A DNA stretch of 64,000 nt from Brevibacillus_D fluminis_A (GTDB lineage Bacteria > Bacillota > Bacilli > Brevibacillales > Brevibacillaceae). Positions 55,204 to 64,000 of this stretch are shown piece by piece. The stretch is from positions 3,032,001 through 3,096,000 of the forward strand of contig NZ_CM125436.1 of assembly GCF_052072235.1 (NCBI RefSeq), read 5' to 3'. Position numbers and translations under genes: made by a program. The notes beneath the pieces are model-generated. The model was not told the origin of the DNA. It saw only the letters and a list, made by a program, of their open reading frames with translations, and did not search any database. The stretch's first letter is position 1. The number at the start of each line of letters is the position of its first letter.

Positions 55204-56070
55204 TCACCCCTTCGCCGATGGTAAGATCGATAATATTTCGCGCGCAGCCTCATGCGCTTCGAACGCGCCCGTATCTACCGCATAGCCTTGGTCCTGCAGC
55301 TCATGCAAAATCTCCACGGACTCGGGCATGCCGATATGGTGTTCGCGCATCAATGCTTTGTTGCTGAAAATTTCTCGCGGTGTGCCGCTGTGCACGACTT
55401 TTCCGCCCGCCATGACGTAAACCCGATCCGCCATGAACGCGACTTCCTCCATATTGTGAGAGACGAAAATGACCGTCACCTTTTCTTCCTTGTTCAGCCG
55501 CTTGATCCGCGCCAACAGCTCGTTGCGCGAATACGGGTCAAGCCCTGCGGTAGGCTCATCCAACACGATGATTTTTGGTTTGAGCGCCAAAATGCCGGCT
55601 AACGCTACTTTTCGCTTTTGGCCGCCGCTTAATGCAAACGTGGCGCGGTCTTTCATTTCATCAAAATCAAGCCCGACCATATCCATCGCCCACCGTACGC
55701 GGGAGACGACTTCCTTCATCGGCAGTCCCATCTTCAAGGGACCGTAGGCGATATCATCCCCGATGATTTTTTCAAAAATCTGGTCCTCCGGATTTTGGAA
55801 AACAAGCCCGACTTTGCGCCGGAGACTTTTGACATCAAGTTTCGGCTTGGACAAATCCACCCCATCGATGACGACGCTCCCGCCCTGCGGCAGCTGCAGC
55901 CCGTTAAAATGCTGAATCAACGTGGATTTCCCGCAGCCGGTATGACCGATGATCGCGACGCACTCGCCCTCATTCACCTCGACATCGACGCCGAACAGTG
56001 CCTGATGCTCAAGCGGCGTTCCCTTCATATAAATATGGGTCAGGTTTTTTACCGAAAGAATCGCGCTCAT
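55204..56070 (-). CDS. ecfA2: ECF transporter ATPase A2
   Basis: This 288-residue ATPase shows Walker A GHTGCGKSTLIQ, the NPEDQIFEKIIGDDIAYGP stretch of EcfA2, signature ALSGGQKRKVALAGILAL and Walker B IIVLDEPTAGLDP. It overlaps the A1 gene by four bases (ATGA). With EcfA1 it forms the heterodimeric motor of the importer. Confidence 0.95.
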   Translation of the reverse strand: MSAILSVKNLTHIYMKGTPLEHQALFGVDVEVNEGECVAIIGHTGCGKSTLIQHFNGLQLPQGGSVVIDGVDLSKPKLDVKSLRRKVGLVFQNPEDQIFEKIIGDDIAYGPLKMGLPMKEVVSRVRWAMDMVGLDFDEMKDRATFALSGGQKRKVALAGILALKPKIIVLDEPTAGLDPYSRNELLARIKRLNKEEKVTVIFVSHNMEEVAFMADRVYVMAGGKVVHSGTPREIFSNKALMREHHIGMPESVEILHELQDQGYAVDTGAFEAHEAAREILSILPSAKG

Positions 56071-56927
56071 GAATGAACCACCCCTGTCCCGACGCGCTTC
56101 ACTTCATCGATCAGCTCGCGCTTCGTAATGACATTCGGTGCGAAAGCCGGGTACGATTGGTTGATCAGCGCAGCGATTTTGCTTGCATCCGGCACGTCGA
56201 GGTGCAGCTCCCCCAGCTCTTTTTGCCGCAGGAACACGTCCCGCGGCGTGCCTTCCATCACAATTTCCCCTTTTTCCATCACGATGACGCGGTCTGCTTT
56301 CGTCACCTCTGTCATATGATGGGTGACGGTGACGATCGCCATGCCTTTTTCATGAAGCGAATCGACGACCGCCAAAATGTCATGGCGCCCGTACGTATCG
56401 AGCATGCTCGTCGCTTCGTCAAGCACCAGCACCTGCGGCATCATCGCGATGATGCCCGCGATGGCGATACGCTGCTTCTGGCCGCCGGAGAGATGGTGTG
56501 GCGGCCGTTTGCGGAACTTTTCCATCCCGACCGCGTGGAGTGCGTAATCGATCCGCTCTTTCATCTCTTCCGCAGGAACGCCGATGTTTTCAAGGCCGAA
56601 CGCCACATCATCTTCCACGATCGTCCCGACGATCTGGTTGTCGGGATGCTGGAATACCATCCCGACCTTTTGGCGGATCGCCTTGCGCTGCGCGCGATCT
56701 CGCGTATTGTACTCCCCGACCCAAACATCCCCGCTCTGCGGTGTCAAAATGCCGTTTAAATGCTTGGAAAGCGTCGATTTGCCCGATCCGTTATGTCCGA
56801 TGATCGCCAGGTATTCACCCGGGTTCACCTGAAAGGAAACATCCTTCAACACAGGAATGGTTGTCGACTGATTCACCGTATAGCCAAAGGAGACACCTTC
56901 GACCCGAATGAGCGGTGTTTGTGTCAT
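56067..56927 (-). CDS. ecfA1: ECF transporter ATPase A1
   Basis: This protein of about 286 residues has Walker A GHNGSGKSTLSKHL, FQHPDNQIVGTIVEDDVAFG, signature HLSGGQKQRIAIAGIIAM, and VLVLDEATSMLDTYGR, where DEAT and STMLD-type residues are typical of EcfA1. The start is at 56927 (MTQTPLIRVEGV) with GGGGGAT in front; it begins one base after the SDR stop. A house-keeping ECF cluster elsewhere in the genome is expected, making this a second, dedicated set. Confidence 0.94.
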   Translation of the reverse strand: MTQTPLIRVEGVSFGYTVNQSTTIPVLKDVSFQVNPGEYLAIIGHNGSGKSTLSKHLNGILTPQSGDVWVGEYNTRDRAQRKAIRQKVGMVFQHPDNQIVGTIVEDDVAFGLENIGVPAEEMKERIDYALHAVGMEKFRKRPPHHLSGGQKQRIAIAGIIAMMPQVLVLDEATSMLDTYGRHDILAVVDSLHEKGMAIVTVTHHMTEVTKADRVIVMEKGEIVMEGTPRDVFLRQKELGELHLDVPDASKIAALINQSYPAFAPNVITKRELIDEVKRVGTGVVHS

Positions 56928-56928
56928 A

Positions 56929-57687
56929 TTAAATCCCCCGTCCTCCATCAACATTCAAAACTTCACCTGTGACCATTTTTCCCATATCGCTCGCCAGGTA
57001 GAGAGCGGCATTGGCGATGTCTTCAGGCGAAATCAAGCTGCCCAGCGGCACGCTATCGATAAAGATTTCCTTCGTATCCCGTTCGATGTCCGCCTGATCG
57101 CCATTCATGAACTTGCTTAACATCGGCGTATCGGCAGGACCCGGATTGATCGCATTGACGCGAATTTTGTATGGGGCAAGCTCAATCGCCAGCGCCTTGC
57201 TCAAGATGACGGCAGCGCCTTTGGACGCGCAGTACGCATGCAACCCTGGGCGCGCGCGAATGGACGCGATCGACGCGGTGTTGAGAATGACGCCGCCGCC
57301 CTGTTGTTTCATGATCGGCACCACATATTTGCTGGTCAGGAAAATGGACTTGGTGTTTACATTCATGATCGTATCCCATCTCTCAACCGTCAATTCCTCA
57401 ATGGGCAAAAAAGACATCGGCACGCCTGCATTGTTCGCCAATATATCGACGCGGCCGAACACGCGGACCGTCTCCTCTACCAGATGGCGCACCATCGCTT
57501 CATCCGCAACGTTTACGGCAACCGCGAGCGCATCGCCCGGCAGCTCCTGGCGGGTCGCTTCCGCCGCCTCGGCATTCAGATCGGCGACAACCACCTTCGC
57601 TCCTTGACGTGAAAACAACTGGCACATGGCTTTGCCCATTCCTGAGCCTCCGCCGGTTATGATCGCAACTTTGTCTTGCAAGAGCAT
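56929..57687 (-). CDS. SDR family dehydrogenase; candidate pantoate 4-dehydrogenase
   Basis: This 252-residue classical SDR has ITGGGSGMGKAM, ADLNAE ending strand two (Asp favouring NAD), NNAGVP, Ser in LNTASIASI, YCASKGAAVI and NPGPADTPML. It resembles FabG-like alcohol dehydrogenases. In the operon it lies between an aldehyde dehydrogenase and the ECF ATPases with gaps of 20 and 1 bp. Oxidation of the primary alcohol of pantoate to aldopantoate (EC 1.1.1.106) is the step it would supply in the pantothenate model. That function is inference. Confidence 0.87.
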   Translation of the reverse strand: MLLQDKVAIITGGGSGMGKAMCQLFSRQGAKVVVADLNAEAAEATRQELPGDALAVAVNVADEAMVRHLVEETVRVFGRVDILANNAGVPMSFLPIEELTVERWDTIMNVNTKSIFLTSKYVVPIMKQQGGGVILNTASIASIRARPGLHAYCASKGAAVILSKALAIELAPYKIRVNAINPGPADTPMLSKFMNGDQADIERDTKEIFIDSVPLGSLISPEDIANAALYLASDMGKMVTGEVLNVDGGRGI

Positions 57688-57707
57688 TTGTACGTCCTCT
57701 CCCGTCT

Positions 57708-59150
57708 CTACAGATTTACGACGACCATGCGCAGCTCGGTCATTTCCTCGATGGCATAGCGCGGGCCTTCCTTGCCAAGCCCGCTGTTTTTCACACCGCC
57801 ATACGGCATCACATCGTTGCGATAGGTCGACACGTCATTGATGATGACGCCGCCGTATTCGAGTGTGCGCGCCGCCTGGAAAGCGATCTGCAGATTGGTG
57901 GTGAAAATCCCGGCTTGCAGGCCGTAGCTGGAGCGATTGGAAATGTCGAACGCCTCGTCAATCGTTTTGTAGGGAATGATCGTGACCACCGGCGCAAACA
58001 CTTCCATGCAGTTCACTTTCATCTCGGGCGTCGTTTCGGACAGTACAGTAGGATATATTACCGCCCCTGCGCGTTTTCCGCCACATAAAATTTTCGCTCC
58101 CTGTGCGACCGCTTCCTCTATCCATTGCTCGGTGCGGATCGCTTCCCGTTCGTTGATCATCGGGCCCACATCGGTCGACGGGTCTTCCGGATCGCCGATG
58201 ACGAGATTATTGACAAAATCTAAATACTTTTCAGTAAATTCCGCCACAACGTCTTCCTGTACCAAAATCCGCTGAACCGCGATGCACGCTTGACCGGCAT
58301 TATGGAAGCTGCGGGTCGAAATGATTTTGGCGGCTTGCTCCAAATCCGCGTCGTTGTGGACGATATTCGGCGAATTATTCCCAAGTTCGAGCGAAACGGG
58401 ACGCAAGCCGCTGCGCTCCTTGATCCGCTTGCCGACCTCTGCGGAGCCGGTGAACGTGTACATGGCGATCCGCTCATCCGCGAGCATCCAATCGCCTACC
58501 TCGCTGCCAGCACCTGTCACGATGTTAATATGCCCTTTCGGCAGACCCGCCTCTTCCAAAATCTCTACCAGCTGGAACGAGGAAATCGGCGTCGAGGTAG
58601 CCGGCTTCAGCACGACGGTGTTGCCCGCCGCGATGGCTGGCGCGACTTTGTGCGTGCTCAACAGCAGCGGATAGTTAAACGGTGTGATCGCGCCAATGAC
58701 GCCTTTTGGCACGCGGATCGCAAAGCCGAGCCTGTTCTCCGATCCGGGCGTCGCGTGCAGCGGCACCATTTCTCCGCTGATCCGTTTTGCTTCCTCTGCG
58801 GATAGACGCAGCGTATTGATCACACGATCGATTTCGCCTTTCGCATCCTTCAGCGTTTTGCCGACTTCACGGGCGAGCGACAGCTCCAGCTCCTCGCGCC
58901 GGATTTCCGTGATGACAGCAGCTTTCAATAAAATGCTGTATCGGTCAAACGGGGTCAGCTTCGACGTTTTGAAAGTCTTCTCCGCCAACGTGACCGCATC
59001 GGTGACATGCTTTTGCCCCGCGCGGGATATATGTGCGATCACGTCACCGGTATATTTGTGTGTCACCGGGATGGTATCGGCAGTCGTAATCCATTCGCCG
59101 CCCAAGTACAGGCCATACGTTTTGACAGCAGCGTTTGTATGTGAATCCAT
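57708..59150 (-). CDS. Aldehyde dehydrogenase; candidate aldopantoate dehydrogenase
   Basis: This 480-residue NAD(P)-dependent ALDH has the oxyanion Asn in ITPFNYPLLLSTHKVAPA, TFTGSAEVGKRI, Glu in LELGNNSPNIVH and the catalytic Cys in FHNAGQACIAVQRI. It resembles non-phosphorylating glyceraldehyde-3-phosphate or lactaldehyde type enzymes acting on hydroxyaldehydes. It is intact, unlike the damaged ALDH at 39659-41171. It would oxidise the aldehyde made by the SDR next to it to 3,3-dimethylmalate; this substrate is inferred. Confidence 0.92.
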   Translation of the reverse strand: MDSHTNAAVKTYGLYLGGEWITTADTIPVTHKYTGDVIAHISRAGQKHVTDAVTLAEKTFKTSKLTPFDRYSILLKAAVITEIRREELELSLAREVGKTLKDAKGEIDRVINTLRLSAEEAKRISGEMVPLHATPGSENRLGFAIRVPKGVIGAITPFNYPLLLSTHKVAPAIAAGNTVVLKPATSTPISSFQLVEILEEAGLPKGHINIVTGAGSEVGDWMLADERIAMYTFTGSAEVGKRIKERSGLRPVSLELGNNSPNIVHNDADLEQAAKIISTRSFHNAGQACIAVQRILVQEDVVAEFTEKYLDFVNNLVIGDPEDPSTDVGPMINEREAIRTEQWIEEAVAQGAKILCGGKRAGAVIYPTVLSETTPEMKVNCMEVFAPVVTIIPYKTIDEAFDISNRSSYGLQAGIFTTNLQIAFQAARTLEYGGVIINDVSTYRNDVMPYGGVKNSGLGKEGPRYAIEEMTELRMVVVNL

Positions 59151-59169
59151 GCGAATCCCCTCCTATAAA

Positions 59170-60243
59170 TTAGGCATGTGCCAGTAATTTTTCATTGATC
59201 GCGTTGCCAAGCTCCTGTGTCGTCGCCTTCCCGCCTATATCAGGGGTGCGAACCTTTCCTTCCACCAGCACGTCCTCGATGGCATCGAGAATCAGCTTGC
59301 CCAGATCACGGTAGCCGAGATGGTTCATCATCATGCTGATGCTCCAAATCGTCGCGATCGGATTGGCGATGTTTTTGCCTGCGATGTCAGGAGCGGAGCC
59401 GTGAATCGGCTCGAACATCGACGGATACTCCCGCTCCGGGTTGATGTTGCCGGATGGCGCGAGCCCCAAGCCGCCGACGATCGCTGCGCCGAGATCCGTC
59501 AAAATATCGCCGAACAGGTTGCTGGCGACAACAACGTCGAAACTCTCAGGTCTACTAATAAAATAAGCGGCCAGCGCGTCAATATGACAAAGCGACAGGT
59601 CAACCTCGGGATATTCCTTGTGCACATCCCGCACCACTTCATCCCAAAACGGCATGGAGTAGTTGATTCCATTGGATTTTGTAGCAGCCGTCACGCGTTT
59701 GCGGCCCATCGATTCCGCCAACCCCATCGCATAGCGCACGATCCGTTCGATGCCGAAGCGGGTAAACACATTGTTTTGGACCGCCAGCTCGTACGGCGTG
59801 CCGCTGTGCAACCTGCCGCCCATATTGGAATATTCGCCCTCTGTATTTTCCCGGACGATGACGAAATCAAGCTCCTCATGCCCTTTGTAGCGAAGCGGAC
59901 TGTCCAACCCTTTTAGCAACTTGGCGGGACGGAGATTCACATATTGCTGGAATGCCCGGCGAATCGGCAGGATCAGCTCCCAAACCGACACATGGTCGGG
60001 AACGGTTGGAGCACCGATTGCGCCCAGCAAAATCACGTCATGATCGCGGAGCTGTTCGAGTCCATCAGCCGGCATCATTCGCCCGTGCTGTAAATAATAG
60101 CTGCAGTTCCACTCATACGAGCGAGTGGCAAAGGAGAGACCGCCATGCAGTTTTTCCACCGTTTGCAAGATGGACAAACCTTCAGCCATCACTTCCGGTC
60201 CGATTCCATCTCCTGCAATGACCGCTACCTCGTATCGTTTCAT
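59170..60243 (-). CDS. Decarboxylating beta-hydroxyacid dehydrogenase (D-malate/tartrate type); candidate dimethylmalate dehydrogenase
   Basis: This 357-residue enzyme belongs to the isocitrate/isopropylmalate family, in the D-malate/tartrate branch. It shows AGDGIGPEVMAEGL, LRPAKLLKGLDSPL, VIVRENTEGEYSNMGGR, the Lys of ATKSNGIN, VVASNLFGDILTDLGAAIVG and FEPIHGSAPDIAGKNIANP with the NAD-type tail. Enzymes of this branch oxidise and decarboxylate malate-like acids. 3,3-dimethylmalate to 2-oxoisovalerate and CO2 (EC 1.1.1.84) is exactly such a reaction. It is the first gene after the sigma-54 promoter; ATG 60243 follows AAAAGGGGATAG. Confidence 0.9.
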   Translation of the reverse strand: MKRYEVAVIAGDGIGPEVMAEGLSILQTVEKLHGGLSFATRSYEWNCSYYLQHGRMMPADGLEQLRDHDVILLGAIGAPTVPDHVSVWELILPIRRAFQQYVNLRPAKLLKGLDSPLRYKGHEELDFVIVRENTEGEYSNMGGRLHSGTPYELAVQNNVFTRFGIERIVRYAMGLAESMGRKRVTAATKSNGINYSMPFWDEVVRDVHKEYPEVDLSLCHIDALAAYFISRPESFDVVVASNLFGDILTDLGAAIVGGLGLAPSGNINPEREYPSMFEPIHGSAPDIAGKNIANPIATIWSISMMMNHLGYRDLGKLILDAIEDVLVEGKVRTPDIGGKATTQELGNAINEKLLAHA

Positions 60244-60282
60244 GTGACTATCCCCTTTTTGGCTGGTGTTGCCCGTTTTAAA

Positions 60283-60300
60283 TTGCAAGAAGGATGCCAA
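60283..60300 (-). promoter_or_regulatory. Sigma-54 promoter (-24/-12)
   Basis: TTGGCATCCTTCTTGCAA on the minus strand fits TGGCAY-N5-TTGCW: TGGCAT, five bases, TTGCA. The GC of -12 lies about 45 bp upstream of the first operon gene. An enhancer-binding activator gene lies just upstream. Confidence 0.9.
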
Positions 60301-60365
60301 TTTGGAAAATTCTTATTACTTTGATCGAAAAGCGGTGATTTCGCCCGTTTTATCTTGTGTTCATT

Positions 60366-60379
60366 TGCAAGCGCTTCCA
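60366..60379. promoter_or_regulatory. cre box between activator sites and sigma-54 promoter
   Basis: TGCAAGCGCTTCCA agrees with the cre consensus TGNAANCGNTNNCA at every fixed base. It lies 66 bp upstream of the -24 element. CcpA here could block looping of the activator, giving carbon repression. Confidence 0.75.
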
Positions 60380-60405
60380 TCTTCCGTGCATATCCTGGAC
60401 GATTT

Positions 60406-60504
60406 GCAGCAATTGTGCAACACCATTGCAACATGACCGCAACACGACGTTCTCTGTTGCAACTTGCGCAACATCTCCGCAACTTTCACAACGCGATTGC
60501 AACA
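60406..60504. repeat. Helically phased GCAACA/TGTTGC repeat array (activator binding region)
   Basis: On the plus strand GCAACA-like hexamers begin at 60406 (GCAGCA), 60417, 60428, 60439, 60459, 60468, 60479, 60488 (ACAACG) and 60499. Only the slot near 60449 is empty. Steps are 9-11 bp, or about 20 across the empty slot, so all lie on one face of the helix over nearly 100 bp. The array lies 106-221 bp upstream of the sigma-54 promoter, where enhancer sites are expected. Confidence 0.75.
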
Positions 60505-60536
60505 TTCACTTCCGATTGAAAACAAACGCTGCTTTT

Positions 60537-61850
<1,314 letters not shown>

Positions 61851-62062
61851 ATTCACCCTCACTAATCAGCAAATTTTTTACCATTTCCAGACATTATAGC
61901 GTATTTTTGCGAGAATCGCGCTGACCAAACTTGGGAATCTACGAACTTTGACGATGCGAACATATGAAATTTTTCCTATTTTTGCACGAGAAGATAGATT
62001 CAATCGTCAAGTTGCGGTAAAATTTTCTATGAAATGATCGATTTCGAGAGAAGGAGGCGCAA

Positions 62063-62977
62063 ATGATCAATCGGAAAACAACCTTACTCTCTCTGACAAC
62101 ACTCGTGCTGCTTTTGCCGGTTACTCCCGCCTCAGCATCCACGTACACCGTTGTCAAGGGAGACTCTTTGTTCCAGATTGCAAAAAAATACCAAACGACT
62201 ACTGATGAATTGATGCGCACAAATCGCTTGAACTCTGACAACCTGCAAATCGGCCAGACGTTGGAAGTCGGCAACAAGCCTGCGATTGGCGGGCAGCCTG
62301 CTGCCGGTCAGGATACACAACCTGCCGACGTTGCTGCCGATCAGCCAACAAAACCAGCCAAACCAGATGCTGACCAGCCAAAGCCGCCAAAGCAGATGAA
62401 GGTCAACGCTGACATTTTGAATGTCCGCTCCGCTCCGGATATCGACAGCAAAATCGTGGACAAGCTTTCTTTCGGAACAACCGTCCACATTCTCGACTAT
62501 GGTCAGGAATGGACGCGGATTTCGTACAAAGACATCGAAGGCTTTGTCGCAACGCAATTTCTTTCCCAAAAATCGGCTTCCGGGGAAACAGCTGGTGCCA
62601 CGCCAAGCAAAATGGATGTCGACAAGCTGCAGGAAATCATCGCCCCGCTGATGAAAACCCGCTATGTGCTGGGTGGAACGACACCGGACGGATTCGATTG
62701 CAGCGGCTTCACCTCTTACGTGTTCCAACAGTTCGGCGTGAAGCTGGCCCGTACGTCCGACGAACAGTTCCAAGGCGGTACGGAAGTCCCATTTGAACAG
62801 GCACAACCGGGCGATTTGCTTTTCTATGATTCCTTACATAAGGGAAAAGTCTCGCACGTCGCGATTTATTTGGGAGATGGTATGATCGTCCATGCGAATG
62901 GCGATGACGTGCGTCTCGAAAAAGAAGTCTACATGCACAAAATTTACCCGTTCTACGGGGTCAAACGTTATCTGTAA
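62063..62977 (+). CDS. LysM-SH3-NlpC/P60 peptidoglycan hydrolase
   Basis: This 304-residue secreted protein has a signal peptide (1-26), a LysM domain (27-70; YTVVKGDSLFQIAKKY), a Pro/Gln/Asp-rich linker (72-112), a bacterial SH3 domain (113-168; NVRSAPDIDSKIVDKL) and an NlpC/P60 domain with C213 in FDCSGF, H265 in VSHVAIYLGDG and H277 as third residue. It should cut the D-gamma-glutamyl-diamino acid bond in wall peptides. AGAAGGAGG precedes the ATG. It is monocistronic and divergent from the sigma-54 activator. Confidence 0.94.
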   Translation: MINRKTTLLSLTTLVLLLPVTPASASTYTVVKGDSLFQIAKKYQTTTDELMRTNRLNSDNLQIGQTLEVGNKPAIGGQPAAGQDTQPADVAADQPTKPAKPDADQPKPPKQMKVNADILNVRSAPDIDSKIVDKLSFGTTVHILDYGQEWTRISYKDIEGFVATQFLSQKSASGETAGATPSKMDVDKLQEIIAPLMKTRYVLGGTTPDGFDCSGFTSYVFQQFGVKLARTSDEQFQGGTEVPFEQAQPGDLLFYDSLHKGKVSHVAIYLGDGMIVHANGDDVRLEKEVYMHKIYPFYGVKRYL

Positions 62978-62980
62978 GCA

Positions 62981-63017
62981 AAAAGGATTAGGGCATCCGC
63001 GCCTAATCCTTTTTTTG
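62981..63017. terminator. Bidirectional terminator between the hydrolase and amidohydrolase genes
   Basis: AAAAGGATTAGG/CCTAATCCTTTT is a 12-bp stem with T-rich ends, between convergent genes. Confidence 0.88.
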
Positions 63018-63019
63018 AC

Positions 63020-64000
63020 TTATTTTTCGTATACGATCTTGCCATCCATCATCGTCAGGCTCACCTCTGTCGCGCGGTATTCTTCCGGATCAATCGCAAA
63101 CAGGTTGCGGTCAAGCACGATGATATCCGCAAGTTTGCCAGCCTCCAGCGTCCCAAGCTCCGCTTCGCGGAAGTTGGCGTATGCCGAGCCGATCGTGTAG
63201 CCGCGCAGCGCTTCCGCAAGCGTAATGCGCTCCTGCGGATTCCATCCCCCTACCGGCTGCCCGTCATTATGCAGGCGTGTAACGGCGCGGTACAGTTCGG
63301 TCATCGGCTCCAGACCCACTACAGGGAAGTCGCTGCCGAGCGCCAGCTTTGCGCCGGATTTTAGCAAGGAGTTGATCGGCCAAGTGTACGGAATGCGCTC
63401 GCTGCCAAACCGGCTGCGGTACGCGTTCTCCTCGTATTTCTCCGCAGCGGCGATGTGTTCAGGCTGCATCGACGCAATGACGCCGAGCTTGGCGAACCGC
63501 TCGATATCGCTTGGATGAATCACCTCGACGTGTTCGATCGTGTGGCGGGAATCGCGCACGCCATTCGCCTTTTGCGCCGCTTCAAAGCAATCGAGCCCCA
63601 GGCGAACAGCCGCATCGCCGCACGCATGGTAACGAATGCGGAAGCCTTCACGGTCAGCGTTCACCGTCCACTCCTCGATCATCTCCGGCGGCATCAGCGT
63701 GTACCCTACCGTATCCGCTTTATCGGAATACGGCTCCAGCATGTATGCCGTGTAGGTTGCGGGCACGCCATCCAGGAAGTTTTTCAGACCGGAGAATTGC
63801 AGCTTTTCCGATTTGTATTCGTCACGCAAACGTTTCGGATAGGAAAGGTCTTCGTTCAATTCCACCAGGAAGTGAATGCGGGTCGTCAGACGGTCGGTCT
63901 CATCGAACTCGCGGTACATTTCCAGGTCGCCCAATTCCATCGTCACCAATGGGAACATGTCGGCAACAGACGTCACGCCGAGTTTGGCCGCATGATCCAG
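63020..64000 (-). CDS. Amidohydrolase family protein (YtcJ-like), partial
   Basis: This is the C-terminal 326 codons of an amidohydrolase 3/YtcJ-type metal-dependent hydrolase; its start lies past the right edge and the frame stays open to the last base. Metal-site segments are seen in IRYHACGDAAVRLGLDC and RHTIEHVEVIHPSD, LALGSDFPVVGLEPM carries the late Asp, and ITLAEALRGYTIGSAYANF with LADIIVLDRNLF is the usual C-terminal composite domain. The substrate is unknown in most members. Confidence 0.9.
   Translation of the reverse strand: MDHAAKLGVTSVADMFPLVTMELGDLEMYREFDETDRLTTRIHFLVELNEDLSYPKRLRDEYKSEKLQFSGLKNFLDGVPATYTAYMLEPYSDKADTVGYTLMPPEMIEEWTVNADREGFRIRYHACGDAAVRLGLDCFEAAQKANGVRDSRHTIEHVEVIHPSDIERFAKLGVIASMQPEHIAAAEKYEENAYRSRFGSERIPYTWPINSLLKSGAKLALGSDFPVVGLEPMTELYRAVTRLHNDGQPVGGWNPQERITLAEALRGYTIGSAYANFREAELGTLEAGKLADIIVLDRNLFAIDPEEYRATEVSLTMMDGKIVYEK

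Overview
The window reads as a chromosome segment of a spore-former-type Bacillales bacterium, probably in the Brevibacillus/Paenibacillaceae area. The grounds are strong GGAGG ribosome binding sites, frequent GTG/TTG starts, a YpdA-type (bacillithiol) reductase, a tandem glycine riboswitch, CcpA-type cre boxes, VanW and LysM-NlpC/P60 proteins, and a composition a little above 50 % G+C. No rRNA, tRNA, CRISPR array, phage or intact insertion sequence was seen. The genus is inference.

Layout. 1-2.7 kb: a formate dehydrogenase cut by the left edge, with a structured leader and terminator. 3-15.6 kb: small metabolic and housekeeping genes (SDR, HIT, DinB, VOC, FAH, B3/4, PaiB), a decayed LysR gene, a two-gene signalling system with two kinase cores in one protein, a second SDR, YpdA and an orphan sigma factor. 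15.7-19.1 kb: glyA-sdaAB-sdaAA-gcvH behind a glycine riboswitch, which would turn glycine into serine and then pyruvate. 19.8-32.6 kb: a contiguous tungsten/molybdenum island holding moaC, a moaD-moaE fusion, moaA, a moeA-binding-protein fusion, a second moeA, a second moaD with a small partner, a tungsten aldehyde:ferredoxin oxidoreductase, a TunR-like regulator, tupABC and a MoeB/ThiF protein. It contains cofactor synthesis, metal uptake, metal sensing and a client enzyme. 32.6-46.3 kb: a TetR/HXXEE pair with a nested palindromic operator, an ArsB/NhaD antiporter behind a ten-codon leader peptide, VanW, an acyl-CoA ligase, trpB, a frameshifted betaine-aldehyde-type dehydrogenase beside an APC permease and an iron alcohol dehydrogenase, and two extracytoplasmic proteins. 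46.5-48.9 kb: a three-gene heme-dependent N-demethylase operon. 49-51.3 kb: a polar amino acid ABC importer.

51.5-61.9 kb is the most striking part: a nine-gene, tightly packed operon read from a near-perfect sigma-54 promoter, with an adjacent sigma-54 activator, a helically phased array of GCAACA repeats and a cre box. Its products (decarboxylating beta-hydroxyacid dehydrogenase, aldehyde dehydrogenase, SDR, a complete ECF vitamin transporter of the PanT/FolT kind, an Ntn-type P1 amidase and an M20 hydrolase) match step by step the biochemically described route for pantothenate breakdown: pantothenate to pantoate plus beta-alanine, then aldopantoate, 3,3-dimethylmalate and 2-oxoisovalerate. 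I propose this as a regulated vitamin B5 uptake and catabolism operon; the assignment is inference from gene content. The window ends with a LysM-SH3-NlpC/P60 hydrolase and an amidohydrolase cut by the right edge.
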